Part shown: piece by piece, positions 21,317-32,627 of the stretch
Position numbering within the stretch: the stretch's first letter is position 1
Layout: the number at the start of each line of letters is the position of its first letter
Source: Hofstenia miamia
Taxonomy: Eukaryota > Xenacoelomorpha > Acoela
DNA: 64,000 nucleotides
Assembly: GCA_004352715.1 (NCBI GenBank)
Contig: SCFE01000019.1
Location: 1,645,272 to 1,709,271, forward strand
Direction: 5' to 3'
Translations under genes and position numbers: made by a program
Notes under the pieces: model-generated
The model's database searches: none
The model's input: only the letters and a program-made list of their open reading frames with translations
What the model was told of the DNA's origin: nothing

Positions 21317-22448
21317 TCTATTTTTCTTGAAGCAAATATTATATGGAATTATTATAATGCCTTTAATCAGCTAAATTTCTACATGGTAATGGTGGTGGTG
21401 ATTTCACCAGTTAATATCAATGGTGCTCTGTAATATCAAAAACTAAATAGAAGGCTATGAAATTATGATGACCAAATAATTAAATCTTATCTTTATGTAG
21501 GAGAACCTTTTGTTATTTATTGCACATTTTTGTTGCAACTCTTAATCAACCTTTGTTCAACAAGTGAATGCTAATAATGCATTTTGGATATTAATGCTAA
21601 CTGACTATATACTAATTAACTATAATGCAACCTGAAAGATGCTTGTGTCACTGATGTCAAGGGAGAGGAAATGTGCTCATGACTAATTACAAACATTTAA
21701 TTAAGTATCTATTCAAACAGATGTATTAATGTTATACTATAAAAATTCCTTCTTTTTCAGCAAAATGAATAATTAAATGTTAATGATTGCACAGATGTTT
21801 ATTAACTGCAAACTAAAACACTAAGCAAAAACAATGATGTCTTGCAATTCACTGTATCCTGCACCAAGTTGGCAAGATGCAATTTGTGTCAGCAATATTT
21901 TTAATGAAAGTGTGGCATCACTCTACCTTTGTGAAAACAAAACATTTCTACATTATTCTTCCAAAATTTGTAATTGTTAATTGTAAACTAATTATATTTT
22001 ATATTTTTGAATTTCCCTTGCTTTTGTGTCATGCCAGATTTGACAAACTGAGCTATTTTAAATATTTGAATTCACTTGTGCAGTTCTGCACATTTTGCTA
22101 CCATAAAAAAAAGGTTATGTGAGGAAGTGGTTTTTGTTTTTTGCTATACATTATGAATTATCTAGTTTTTGTTCACAGATTACCTGCTTTTATTTTATAA
22201 ATATTCTATGATTGTTAGAATCTGTTCAATACAATTTAGTTTACCTTGATATTTTGAAGCTTCTAAAAATGCTTTTCTAACTTTCTCAGAGTGCTGACCT
22301 GGGCACCTTGGGGTGGTACAGCATTGCAAGTTCATTTGATCAGCACTCTGGAAGGCATAGGGATATGGCATTTACACTAGCTCTTCATGTTGTTATTTAT
22401 TTAATTATTTTGCTATCACCTAAATGTCACAAGCTGAGAAACAATATT
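21317..22448. other. AT-rich spacer, nothing recognised
   Basis: No coding pattern, repeat or RNA is recognised. Short open frames here have random composition. From about 22260 weak resemblance to the adjoining LTR fragments begins. Confidence 0.5.
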
Positions 22449-22952
22449 GTAGAATCACAGGGTGCATCTAGCAGCTCAGGTGGTACAAAGGTTGCAGAAG
22501 ATTACCATTGCTGAGAACAACCTGTGCTCTAACAAAACAAATAAAATCAGTAATTCGTCAATTTCATTGTAGAAAAAAGTAATTCCAAGATGGTTAAAGT
22601 AGCAACCAATTCACATGGCATCTCACTGAAGCCAAGCCTTTAGAATCCATCCTTACAATCCAAGGTGTTAATTGTGTGTCTCAAGTTTTAATTTCTAGCT
22701 CAATGAAACAAATTTAACTCAGTGTTTATCTTCTCAGCTCATGTAATAAAGATATTAAATAACATGTGGTTACCACTTATTTGTGTATGCCAATGGCATA
22801 GTATATTAGCATTGTGTCATAATTTGTGCATGTTTGATCAATTGATGTTGTAGTTCTTTTATTACCTATGCCTATACATAGCCTAAAGCAACCACAATAT
22901 GGGCTCACATCTGTCATGGAGCAAGTTATTGCCCCAGACACAGTGGAGTTGA
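22449..22952 (-). repeat. partial LTR related to element E
   Basis: Begins TGTAGAATCACAGGG as at 19922 and follows the same order of blocks (TCACATGGCATC, TCCTTACAATCCAAGGTG, GTGTGTCTCAAG, TTGCCCCAGAC). At about 22950 it is joined directly to reversed protease-linker sequence. Confidence 0.6.
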
Positions 22953-22954
22953 AA

Positions 22955-23533
22955 CATGATTGTTTTCTGTTTCTCCTGTTCCTCTTTGATTTCCATTTCT
23001 TCTTCTCTTACCTTTATTGTCTTGTTCACGTAGTTGATAACACAACTGTTTTTTATCAGAAAATTGTTTCCCAATATGACTTCTTATGGTAATGCATTAT
23101 TGTGTGTGTCAACCACCACCAAAGGTTGTTTGAACGTCATTATTGTGTGTGTCAACCACCACCAAAGGTTGTTTGAACGTTGTGTTCACAATTCTCATTT
23201 GTGCAATGTCTATCATTCCCTTTGTATCAATGTAGTCCCCTGATGCGTTAATTAATCTTTTGTTACAATTCTTCATGTCTTCTCGTTGAAAACCTAATTT
23301 TGTAGCACATTCATCAGTGATTATCAATGTTGCTGCTCTGGTATCAATTGTCGCCTTTGTCATCACTCCATTAATGGCTATTGTTATTGTGTTCATCATG
23401 TCAAGGTCCGTTAGGTTGTTATGAGTCAGCGCTCTACTTAGTTTTCCAACTCCTTGTCAGTTGGCATTGCTTTGTCCATTTCATCCTCTGTCTGTAATAT
23501 GTCCTCCTCATCATAGTATGCCTCTTCGTCACC
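22955..23533 (-). pseudogene. reversed gag-end and protease fragment
   Basis: The minus strand encodes the end of gag (23533-23410, EADYDEEDI region), then protease with ATIDTRAATLIITDECATKLGF and an interrupted flap region (an extra TTTGGTGGTGG duplication near 23110-23170), then NNFLIKNSCVINYVNKTIKV. It is the inverse counterpart of 24400-24960 in element F, with few differences. The active-site motif reads DTRA instead of DTGA, as in F. The 5-kb palindrome-like layout of this piece and F is odd. Confidence 0.8.
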
Positions 23534-23549
23534 TATGACGAATGAAATT

Positions 23550-24497
23550 AAGAAAGCAGTGACCATACAACTGCAGGAGGAGGATATACAAACCAATCAC
23601 AGGAAACCGAAATATGAGAATTCGATTCTACCACAAGCAACAGCTAACGACACAATCCCATGCAAGGCGACACTGCCCTAATTCAATGGGAAAGTATATG
23701 GTTATAACCCCACATTTGCTGAGTGGCTTCAAATGTTTGAACTGACAATGGCGGAAAGGAAAGTGAGCCAACAAGCAGCAGCGGCAAGACTCCCACTATA
23801 TCTAACTGGAGCAGCATCTCAACACTACCTGTTACTGGATGCAGAAACAAAAAGGGACTATCAACTACTAATAGGAGACTTCATTAACTACTATGAAAAT
23901 GAAAGTTTTAAGAACCAATACCGAATTATTCTGAATGCGACAAAGATGAGGAAAACGGACGATATCCGGAACTACATGCAACAAGTCGAGCAGCTCCTGA
24001 TGCTCAGTTCAAGGGGAAATACTTATTCAAAATACGACTTATTCTCGCATATCTGCAAAGGTATGCCAGAAAGTATCAAAACACAATTCGAGATTAAATG
24101 CGACGTTGACAACAAACTAGAAAGGATGATTCAGAAAGCTGTCGACATACAAGCCATGATTGAGAACAACGCTCGGATATATGAGAGAGCTGCATGGTAC
24201 AGAGAGGCACCAACATGGAAAAGTAATTTTAAGCCACGTACTCCCAACAAAAATTATCCTGAAGTAAAACAGGAGAAAGTAATAAAAGTCAAGGGAAAAG
24301 ATGGAAAAATGCGGAAATTGAAAGAAAAGGACATTAAATGCTATGGCTGTGGACAGAAAGGCCATAAAAAACCAGACTGCCCAAAGCAGATAAACGTCAT
24401 AGGTGACAAAGAGGCGGACTATGATGAGGAGGACATATTACAGACAGAGGATGAAATGGATGAAGCAACGCCAACCAACGAGGAGTCGGAAAACTAA
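23550..24497 (+). pseudogene. gag of element F
   Basis: The continuous 254-codon part (23733-24497) starts at MFELTMAERKVSQQAAAARL and covers the capsid region (LYLTGAASQHYLLL, YKNQ-type helix, NYMQQVEQLLML). It continues through a basic linker into a CCHC knuckle CYGCGQKGHKKPDC and an acidic tail DYDEEDILQTEDEMDE. Upstream, in the same frame, homology to the gag at 9173-8960 continues back to about 23550 but meets a stop at 23679 (CCC TAA). The original start is therefore upstream and lost. Function: capsid and RNA-binding protein of the element. Confidence 0.85.
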
Positions 24498-24553
24498 GTA
24501 GAGCGCTGACTCATAACAACCATGCAGCGATAATGATCCTAACGAACCTCGAC

Positions 24554-25204
24554 ATGATGAACACAATAACAATAGCCATTAATGGAGTGATGACAAAGGC
24601 GACAATTGATACCAGAGCAGCAACATCGATAATCACTGATGAATGTGCTACAAAATTAGGATTTCAATGAGAAGACATGAAGAATTGTAACAAAAGACTA
24701 ATTAACGCGTCAGGGGACTACATTGATATGAAGGGAATGATAGACATTGCACAAATGAGAATTGCGAACACAACGTTCGAACAACCTTTGGTGGTGGTCG
24801 ACACACACAATAATGCATTACCATACGAAGTCATATTGGGAAATGATTTTCTGATAAAAAACAGTTGTGTTATCAACTACGTGAACAAGACAATAAAAGT
24901 AAGAGAAGAAGAAATGGAAATCAAAGAGGAGCAGGAGAAACAGAAAATGATCATGTTTCAACTACAAGAAGATATTCATCTACAGCCGCATCAATGGAAG
25001 ATGCACACAATCAAAACAGAAGAAAATATCACAGCCAACATAATGCTATATGACAATAAAGGCATTAACACCAAACGAGTTTCAATGCCATCTAGCATTT
25101 GTACGATAAAAAATGGCAGAGGAAGGGTACCAATACTCAATGCTATGAACCAGAACGTGAACCTGAAAAGATCTCAGATAAGAATATACAGAAAATACAT
25201 CTGA
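24554..25204 (+). pseudogene. protease and linker of element F, active site altered
   Basis: The protease begins near 24554 with MMNTITIAINGVMTKATIDTR. The catalytic motif is DTRA where the family has DTGA. A TGA stop at about 24668 interrupts before EDMKNCNKRLINASG. From 24677 a 175-codon frame runs through YEVILGNDFLIKNSCVINYV (flap-side motif) and the linker to LKRSQIRIYRKYI. Gly-to-Arg next to the catalytic Asp should abolish dimer active-site geometry. The same change occurs in the reversed fragment at 22955-23533, so it predates their separation. Confidence 0.85.
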
Positions 25205-26414
25205 ACTAACATCAGACTCATCTGGAAGGCAATGGAAGATGATGATGGAGCAAGTAATTTGCATGGTTGATTTGAGGACTTGCAAAGGAAAGCGGATAGT
25301 ACTCCACATGGCTGACTTAAGGGCGAATGGATGAACACCATCAAAGTTGCAAGTACTCCCAAAAGCCAATTCAAGGGCATTGGGATAAAAGCAGAAGGGG
25401 AAGATACACACAGGATACCAGAGTTAAATGACGAAGATTATCAACATCTAGAAGAGCAAGACATCACAAAATTAAGAAGACTTTTAGAAAAGCATAAACG
25501 TATATTCAACTAAGGGGAGATAAGTGTTGGTCAAGCAGTAGGCAAAAAACACAAAATCATGACTACAACGGATAAACTGATCAAGCTGCCAGTCAGAAGA
25601 GTACCTGAGCAGCTAAACGAAGAATACAATCAGATACTAGAAGAACTAATCGACAATAAGATTATCTGACTGAGTGAAAGCCCATACGCAGCACCTACTG
25701 TGTTTGTGAAGCAGGGGAACAAATACCAACTATGCATTGTTTTCTGCAAACTCAATGAAGTGACAAAGAAAGATTCGTACCCTTTACTGCGAATAGAGGA
25801 CATGCTTTATGAAGCCAGCAAACAAATATTTTACAACACTAGATCTATGCAAAGCTTATTGGCAAGTGAAAATGGAGGAGGAAGACGCCTATATAGACGA
25901 CATTATAGTCACAAGCAACACAGTCCAAGAACACCTGGAAAAACTGGAAAGAACACTAACAATCTTAGAGAATGCCAGACTCCGGATCAACAGAAACAAA
26001 TGTGACATCCTCAAAGAGAAAATAGTGTTCCTTGGAAGAACGATAGAAAAAGGAAGGATCTGTATGAAAGATAATGCCTGAGAAATGATCCGGAAAATAG
26101 AGAAGTCAAACAACAAAAAGGATATCGAAAGAATCATGGGATTTTTCAATTATTATGGAACCTTCATCATGAACATAGCTGGAAAAACGGCAAAGATGAC
26201 TCGATTAATGAGGAAGGCAGTTCCATTTGTATGGACATGGGAAGAACAAGAGGAACTCAATAACATCAAGGAAGAACTCGTGAAACTACCCTCCCTCAAT
26301 ACACCTGACTAAAACGAACAATTTATATTAGATTGTGATGCAAGCAAGGTGTCAATTGGAGCAACATTGGGCCAAATGAGAAACGGAAAGGAAGTGCCCA
26401 TCCAGTTTTTCAGT
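25205..26414 (+). pseudogene. RT of element F, deleted and stop-broken
   Basis: The linker (25331-25513) ends at a TAA in place of the Tyr/Asn codon of the RIFN.GEIS motif. The LPVRRVPEQL and ESPYAAPTVFVKQGNK blocks follow, with a TGA between them near 25668. FTTLDLCKAYWQVKMEEED is fused directly to AYIDDIIVTSN. About 160 bp that encode the ITPYGLY..MAFGLCN..TFQRY core in the copy at 6519-7260 are therefore missing. A TGA near 26080 replaces a Gln codon. The YIDD box survives, but the enzyme cannot fold normally. Confidence 0.85.
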
Positions 26415-26799
26415 NNNNNNNNNNNNNATAGAAAAAGGAAGGATCTGTATGAAAGATAATGCCCAAGAAATGATCCGGAAAATAGAGAAGCCAAACAACA
26501 AAAAGGATATCCAAAGAATCATGGGATTTTTCAATTATTATGGAACCTTCATCATGAACATAGCTGGAAAAACGGCAAAGATGACTCGATTAATGAGGAA
26601 GGCAGTTCCATTTGTATGGACATGGGAAGAACAAGAGGAACTCAATAACATCAAGGAAGAACTCGTGAAACTACCCTCCCTCAATACACCTGACTAAAAC
26701 GAACAATTTATATTAGATTGTGATGCAAGCAAGGTGTCAATTGGAGCAACATTGGGCCAAATGAGAAACGGAAAGGAAGTGCCCATCCAGTTTTTCAGT
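26043..26799 (+). repeat. 372-bp duplication across a 13-N gap
   Basis: 26043-26414 is repeated at 26428-26799, separated by 13 N. The copies differ by a few substitutions: the second reads DNAQEM and KPNNKKDIQRIM, while the first has a stop and KSNNKKDIERIM. The pattern fits two alleles or two element copies joined at a sequencing gap. Confidence 0.85.
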
Positions 26800-27080
26800 T
26801 GTAAGCTACAGGCCAGCAAAGAGAACTATGGCTCCACCAAAGTTGAAATGCTCACGCTGATTGAAAGCATCAAAAAGTTTCGACACTTCCTCATAGGAAG
26901 GGAGTTCAGAATATGAACAGACAACAGTGGTCTGGCCTGGTTGAAAAAGTTTTCAGGAGACAAATCTGGGATAGTGTCTTGGTGGATTGAGTATCTAAAT
27001 GAGTTCACATTCATGATCAAACACAGAAAAGGCACATTACATAATAATGCGGATTTCTGGACATTGCTCCCAGAGTAACA
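26428..27080 (+). pseudogene. RT thumb and RNase H of element F
   Basis: The thumb and tether (GFFNYYGTFIMNIAGKTAK, FVWTWEEQEELNNIK) end at a TAA near 26695 where RNase H begins. The RNase H blocks follow: FILDCDASKVSIGATLGQ (first catalytic Asp), ENYGSTKVEMLTLIESIKKF (Glu) and TDNSGLAWLKKF (Asp), then WWIEYLNEFTFMIKHRKG. A TGA near 26915 interrupts just before TDNS and a TAA near 27077 ends the domain. RNase H would remove the RNA strand of the cDNA hybrid. Confidence 0.85.
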
Positions 27081-28257
27081 AAGAGATGCAACAAAGACAG
27101 ACAGAGAAAAGAAACAATTTCAATTCCTGCCACACACTGAATATGAGGAGCTACCAGAGATAAATGTTGACAAAAANGTGCTACCAATACTAATAAGAGA
27201 AGAAATAACAGAGCAGGAGATAGTGGACAAACAAAAAGACAATATAGTCCTAAGTGAGATCATCAAGAAGGTCAAAGAACCACGAACAACACTATCAAAA
27301 ATAAAGGTGGGATACTACAAACATTATAAATGGAAAATCAACAAGAATGGACTGCTATATGTCGAAGCCGGAAACAATCACATTGTGATACCAGACTATT
27401 TCAAGAGCGAACTAATATGTAAGATCCATGAGAAGGGCCCCCTGGGAATAATACAGACAGAGAAAACATTTAATGCTCGTCTCATAACAACAGCCATCAG
27501 GAAAGTCGTGGAAGACATCATTAACAAATGCACCACATGCCTCCTAAACAACAAACAGCATTTTCCAACACAATGAGCACCACTGGAAAAAATCATCATG
27601 ATGCAACCTAATGAGATAGTTCACATAGATCTTGAAATGCTATCAAAAGATCCCAAAGGCTATCAGTACCTACTAGTTATGGTGGACAACTTCACCAAAT
27701 ACGCAAGGATGGTCCTGATGTGGAATACCACAGCAGAAACTACAGCCAAGCTAGTTCTAAAAGAATGGATATTGAGACTGGGACCAATGGAAACGATTAT
27801 AACAGACAAAGGGCCACAGTTCGAAAGTGGACTATTCCAAGAAATGGCAAGACTATTAGAAATTGCAAGCAAACGCACAACTGCCTATCACCCCCAGGCA
27901 AACAGAGCAGTGGAGCAACTTAACAGAACATTGATTAAGCTGATTAGAGTGGCAACAACACGAATAGGAGGAAATAAATGGAGAGAGGTTATAGAAATGA
28001 TCGAATACTATTATAATACATCAGTACATGCAACAACTGGGGTATCACCATTCAAAGCCATGTTTGGGAGAGAGGCGACAACTCCACTATCAATGCAATA
28101 CACCAACTACAGCGGTAAATTGGACAATGCATACATACAACAACTAAGGAATCAAATCATGGGAATCCATGAAACGATGTGTCACAACATTAGGAAGTCG
28201 GCAGTGAGACAACAATGCAATTACAATAAAAAATTTACGGCCACGCACATAAGGTAG
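27081..28257 (+). pseudogene. integrase of element F
   Basis: The N-terminal zinc-finger region is 27178-27576: KIHEKGPLGIIQTEKTFNAR, then CTTC. The usual HEKGH is HEKGP, so one zinc ligand is lost. A TGA follows near 27575. The catalytic core (27598-28257) has HIDLEML, TDKGPQF and the Glu in RAVEQLNRTL in gypsy D-D-E order, plus YNTSVHATTGVSPF. The core is open for 219 codons. Its end is a TAG at about 28255, after which the C-terminal domain is broken. Integrase would insert the cDNA. A single N at 27177 may hide a frame problem. Confidence 0.88.
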
Positions 28258-28368
28258 GCAATAAGGTATACACGTTCACACCAATCAAACTTGTTGACAC
28301 AAACCAAGTCCGGAAGTTGAAAACAGTATGGGCTGGCCCACACACGATAACACAAACATTGCTGAACA

Positions 28369-28822
28369 ATGCACCAATGTGAACCAAGCACCAGTAGATT
28401 ACCATTTAGGATGACCCAGCTACACGCCTCCTCAGATACAACCTCAGAACGCACTGTACGATCGAAAGAAAGAGAAAAGCAGATGTCAAAAATAGATGGG
28501 GAAACATTACACCCCTACTTTATGGGAACATCAAAGATGTGCTATAATGCATTCGCAAAATTATTGCCAGAAACAAAGTCCCACATAAGAAAAGTCCCAA
28601 GGATCGAGGGGAAATTCTTACCAATTGTGCTTGATGCTAACAACAGGCTGAAAGTCAATGTAATTATTAGCTACCCCCAGGAAATGAATGAGATGCTAGA
28701 AAGGCCATATATGTGCAGTACGGTGCACGTAGTTTTCAATGACGCATTCACACTAGATGCAGCCCAAGCAATAATGGCATACAAAGATAAAATCGCAGAG
28801 ATACCAGAGATCAATATGGATG
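28369..28822 (+). CDS. unrecognised ORF 3' of integrase, cut by gap
   Basis: An open frame of at least 151 codons starts MHQCEPSTSRLPF and runs into the scaffold gap with no stop. It continues after the integrase remnant and is not a usual gypsy domain. Visible features are a basic stretch RTVRSKEREKQMSK, a mixed alpha/beta-like part (FLPIVLDANNRLKVNVIISY) and CSTVHVVFNDAFTLDAAQ. No CCHC, chromodomain or transmembrane span is seen. It may be a further structural or accessory protein of the element, or part of a captured host gene. Its start is uncertain because the sequence is open from about 28340. Confidence 0.5.
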
Positions 28823-29822
28823 NNNNNNNNNNNNNNNNNNNNNNNNNNNNNNNNNNNNNNNNNNNNNNNNNNNNNNNNNNNNNNNNNNNNNNNNNNNNNN
28901 NNNNNNNNNNNNNNNNNNNNNNNNNNNNNNNNNNNNNNNNNNNNNNNNNNNNNNNNNNNNNNNNNNNNNNNNNNNNNNNNNNNNNNNNNNNNNNNNNNNN
29001 NNNNNNNNNNNNNNNNNNNNNNNNNNNNNNNNNNNNNNNNNNNNNNNNNNNNNNNNNNNNNNNNNNNNNNNNNNNNNNNNNNNNNNNNNNNNNNNNNNNN
29101 NNNNNNNNNNNNNNNNNNNNNNNNNNNNNNNNNNNNNNNNNNNNNNNNNNNNNNNNNNNNNNNNNNNNNNNNNNNNNNNNNNNNNNNNNNNNNNNNNNNN
29201 NNNNNNNNNNNNNNNNNNNNNNNNNNNNNNNNNNNNNNNNNNNNNNNNNNNNNNNNNNNNNNNNNNNNNNNNNNNNNNNNNNNNNNNNNNNNNNNNNNNN
29301 NNNNNNNNNNNNNNNNNNNNNNNNNNNNNNNNNNNNNNNNNNNNNNNNNNNNNNNNNNNNNNNNNNNNNNNNNNNNNNNNNNNNNNNNNNNNNNNNNNNN
29401 NNNNNNNNNNNNNNNNNNNNNNNNNNNNNNNNNNNNNNNNNNNNNNNNNNNNNNNNNNNNNNNNNNNNNNNNNNNNNNNNNNNNNNNNNNNNNNNNNNNN
29501 NNNNNNNNNNNNNNNNNNNNNNNNNNNNNNNNNNNNNNNNNNNNNNNNNNNNNNNNNNNNNNNNNNNNNNNNNNNNNNNNNNNNNNNNNNNNNNNNNNNN
29601 NNNNNNNNNNNNNNNNNNNNNNNNNNNNNNNNNNNNNNNNNNNNNNNNNNNNNNNNNNNNNNNNNNNNNNNNNNNNNNNNNNNNNNNNNNNNNNNNNNNN
29701 NNNNNNNNNNNNNNNNNNNNNNNNNNNNNNNNNNNNNNNNNNNNNNNNNNNNNNNNNNNNNNNNNNNNNNNNNNNNNNNNNNNNNNNNNNNNNNNNNNNN
29801 NNNNNNNNNNNNNNNNNNNNNN
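28823..29822. other. scaffold gap (1000 N)
   Basis: Lies between the plus-strand element F and the minus-strand element E, so the 3' halves of both should be in or lost with this gap. The real size is unknown. Confidence 0.98.
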
Positions 29823-30463
29823 GGGTAATGAAGGCGGTCTTTGAGATGTCAGAAGGGTGCATGGGTACCTGCCAGTAAGCTTTGCATAAGTCTAGGCATG
29901 AAAAAAATTTATATTTACTGGCATCGTAAAGGAGATCTTCTATCCTTGGCAGGGGATATGCGTCCTTAATCATTATATCATTCAGCTTATGAAAATCAAT
30001 GCACAGCTGATACTTCTCTCCTTGGTGAATGAACACAGTGGGAGCAGCATAAGGGCTGTTACTTCCTTGTATTATTCCACTCTCGATCAGGTCACTCAAG
30101 ATCTTCTCATATTCAGGTTTCAAATTTTCTGGCATGCGGCGTACTGGTAACCTAATTGGTCGATCATGTTTCAATTCAATCACGTGCTCCTCACCTAATG
30201 CTTGGCCAATGCTAATTGTACCATAGTTAAACACGTTGTGCTTACTATAAAGTAAAGAGACCAATGACTTTCTCTCTCTTTGATTTAGGCGCGGATGAGA
30301 ACTTTCGGTGACTGTTGGTACTTTTACTGGACTTACAGGATCCTCTAGATCGTGCACGGTGGTACATATCGGTAAACAAGTGACTGGGATATTTTCTACT
30401 CTCACCGGCACTCCTACCAACTGTAATTGGGAAACTCCAATCTTAACAGAAGAAGTCGATCCA
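29823..30463 (-). CDS. pre-RT linker and RT of element E, cut by gap
   Basis: The minus-strand frame is open from about 30714 to the gap. It contains HPRLNQRERKSLVSLLYSKH, FNYGTISIGQALGEEHVIE and PIRLPVRRMPENLKPEYEKI. The RT entry motif SPYAAPTVFIHQGEKYQ is followed by CIDFHKLNDIM, YPLPRIEDLLYDASK and FSCLDLCKAYWQVPMHPSD (first catalytic Asp block). The YxDD box should lie in the gap. No stop or frameshift is visible, which makes E the least damaged pol here. Protease lies upstream in a partly overlapping frame. Confidence 0.85.
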
Positions 30464-31009
30464 TTAAGAACGGTGACATATGTCTTCCCTCTTGTTACTT
30501 TGCATAAATCTGGTGAAAAAGAGACCATTAATACTGGCATCAGAACATACAGCGACACGAGTCCAATGCTTGGGTTTGAGAAAGATGGGTTCGTCCAAGT
30601 CAAAAATAACTTCTTTCTCAGGGATCGTAGCCAATTGCATTGCTTCCTGATCTTTAATAGAAATTGTATTATTTTTGAAGTCAATAACACAAGAGTTGCG
30701 GTCCAAAAAATCATTTCCTAATATGAGATCATATGGGAGACAATGATTTGATGTGTCTATCACCAATAGGTCTACTTTGAAAGGCTCCGCATGGATCTTG
30801 ATTGAGGCATCCTTTAACTTTCCTTTCAGAGAAAGAGGGTTTCCAGAAGCATCGATCAGCTTCACACTAGAGGGATCCAACGAATCTCGATTTAAGCATA
30901 ACTCTTTACAGCACTCGTCACTTATTATGGAGGCTGTGGCTCCAGTATCCACTGTGGCATTAAAGATATTGCCATTCATCTCAACAGGTATTAAGTTCTT
31001 TCTAATCAA
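30464..31009 (-). CDS. retropepsin-type protease of element E
   Basis: A 181-codon minus-strand frame. The active-site motif FNATVDTGATASIISDECC is intact. DLILGNDFLDRNSCVIDF is the conserved flap-side block. The C-terminal part PIFLKPKHWTRVAVC begins the linker. The chosen Met (31009) is the first in frame; the polyprotein probably starts upstream in gag. The frame ends in a stop at about 30464, but the linker goes on in another frame (30714 leftward), so there is one frameshift near 30500-30600. Confidence 0.85.
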   Translation of the reverse strand: MIRKNLIPVEMNGNIFNATVDTGATASIISDECCKELCLNRDSLDPSSVKLIDASGNPLSLKGKLKDASIKIHAEPFKVDLLVIDTSNHCLPYDLILGNDFLDRNSCVIDFKNNTISIKDQEAMQLATIPEKEVIFDLDEPIFLKPKHWTRVAVCSDASINGLFFTRFMQSNKREDICHRS

Positions 31010-32367
31010 CTGAGTTAGACTAGTACGTTATGATCTTGTGCACGTTTTACAGGAGGCGGCGCTAATTTAAATCTTGAGATGTGGTTGGATGATCAGGTTC
31101 TAAATCAACAAGATTGTCAACACACAAAGATTCAGTAATGGGTTCTTTGACAATAAAGCCTTCACCGTCAGCAACAAGCTGTACTTTGGCCTTGCACTGA
31201 GATTTTAGATGTCCTTTCTCTCCGCAAGTGTAACACCTTACCAAAGATAAATCAAATGACTTTTTGGTAACCACAGTTCTCCTTGGTTCAAAGTTCTTTG
31301 TATTAGACAAACTATTTATATCACTGTTGATGCGTTGAGAGTTCTGGAGCATGTACACCATGCTGATGGCCTTCCTAATAATTTCGTGGAGGTTATCCTC
31401 AGGGTCACAACAGACTTCCAACCGATTTCTGATCAATGAAAGAAAACCTCGGCAGATATAAGAGAACAGGTCGTGCTTGGNGCATCAATTTGCCCAGTGA
31501 ATTTAGGTAGAACAGAGTGCTTGCTAAATAATTGTACCTGTCCATTGGACTCAAGAGGAAGAATTGACTCACAATATCTCGGCTGATATTTAGAACCAGC
31601 TTTTTCATTGAATGGACTGGTATTGCTCACATGTTGCTCCTTGCATGCAGGAATGACAATGGTGCTCACCAGATTAGGTAACGACTGGACATATCCTGTT
31701 TGAGGAGTAGCTCTGGTAGTTAAAGTGGATACTTGTGTAAGAGCTGCCTGAGTGAAAGTAGGTTGACTGTGTGAGGGAGGAGTGGAACAAGGTATAGAAG
31801 AAGACACTCCACACAAAGGATCACTAACTGAACCACTCTACTGATGATTCTCTCGGCTAATCTGTCTAAGGCTTCATTCAAAACAACATGGGTAACATAT
31901 TCATCATTTCAATTATTCTGGTTAGGTGAAATCTCCTCTGGACGATTTGAATTGTTAATAGCACTCTTTAATTCGTGGATTTGTAATTCTAGAGTGAAGG
32001 TTGACTCCAACATCTGTCACTCCATCCTTTGATACGCCACGTGCTGGGTGTTAATTTCAGCTTGCAGAGATTCAACTTGGCGTTCACTCTCCATCCTTAG
32101 AGCTACCTGTTGTGACAACTCTTCCTTCAAATGCTCAATATCAGCGATGTGCGCATCGAAATGAGGCGTAGACTGCTGCTCGTAACCACTAGCATAACTA
32201 CGAGTACGCATGGGAATTGGCGGAGCATTCTGAGAGTTTAACACANGAACGAAAAGCACATAAAAGGGGTAACAGTGATTAACAGACAGAAAAGGGAGAA
32301 ATGAACATGGCAGTACTTGGTAATAAATCCAACGTAAAGAAGCACTAGTAAAAAGTAAAACAAACAA
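31010..32367 (-). pseudogene. gag of element E with an internal loss at an N
   Basis: The N-terminal segment (32210-32017) starts near MRTRSYASGYEQQSTPHF and includes a coiled coil EHLKEELSQQVALRMESERQ. A proline/threonine-rich region (31816-31500) ends at HSVLPKFTGQID. At the N (31481) the sequence jumps to IRNRLEVCCDPEDNLHEIIRK, so roughly the central capsid (about 300 bp in gag of D) is missing. The CCHC knuckle CYTCGEKGHLKSQC is at about 31225-31185. Another N is at 32246. Function: capsid and RNA-binding protein. Confidence 0.8.
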
Positions 32368-32627
32368 GAAATTTAACAGTTGACATCAGCCAAATAAGAA
32401 ATGCCAAAGCTTTGTCGCCATCCTTCAAGGGTGAGGAAGTTAATGAAGACATTGATAGGTAACTTTCTCTGAAGTCTCAAAGCGATCAGGGGAAACAACT
32501 ATCCCAGCTGATACGCACCAAAATGAAAACCAACTCACAACCAAACCATTGAAAGAAAACAACAAGATTAAATAGTTATCACGTCAGCATGATGAAAAGA
32601 AATAACACAGAATTTATAACATATAGA

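Larger units (their letters stand above)
23550..28822 (+). mobile_element. Ty3/gypsy element F
   Basis: Plus-strand order is gag, protease, RT, RNase H, integrase and an extra ORF, ending in the gap at 28823. No 5' LTR is seen. To the left the reversed fragment 22955-23533 begins at once. Stops, an RT deletion, a protease active-site change and an integrase zinc-finger change make it defective, but it is the only copy here that keeps gag through integrase. Confidence 0.85.
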
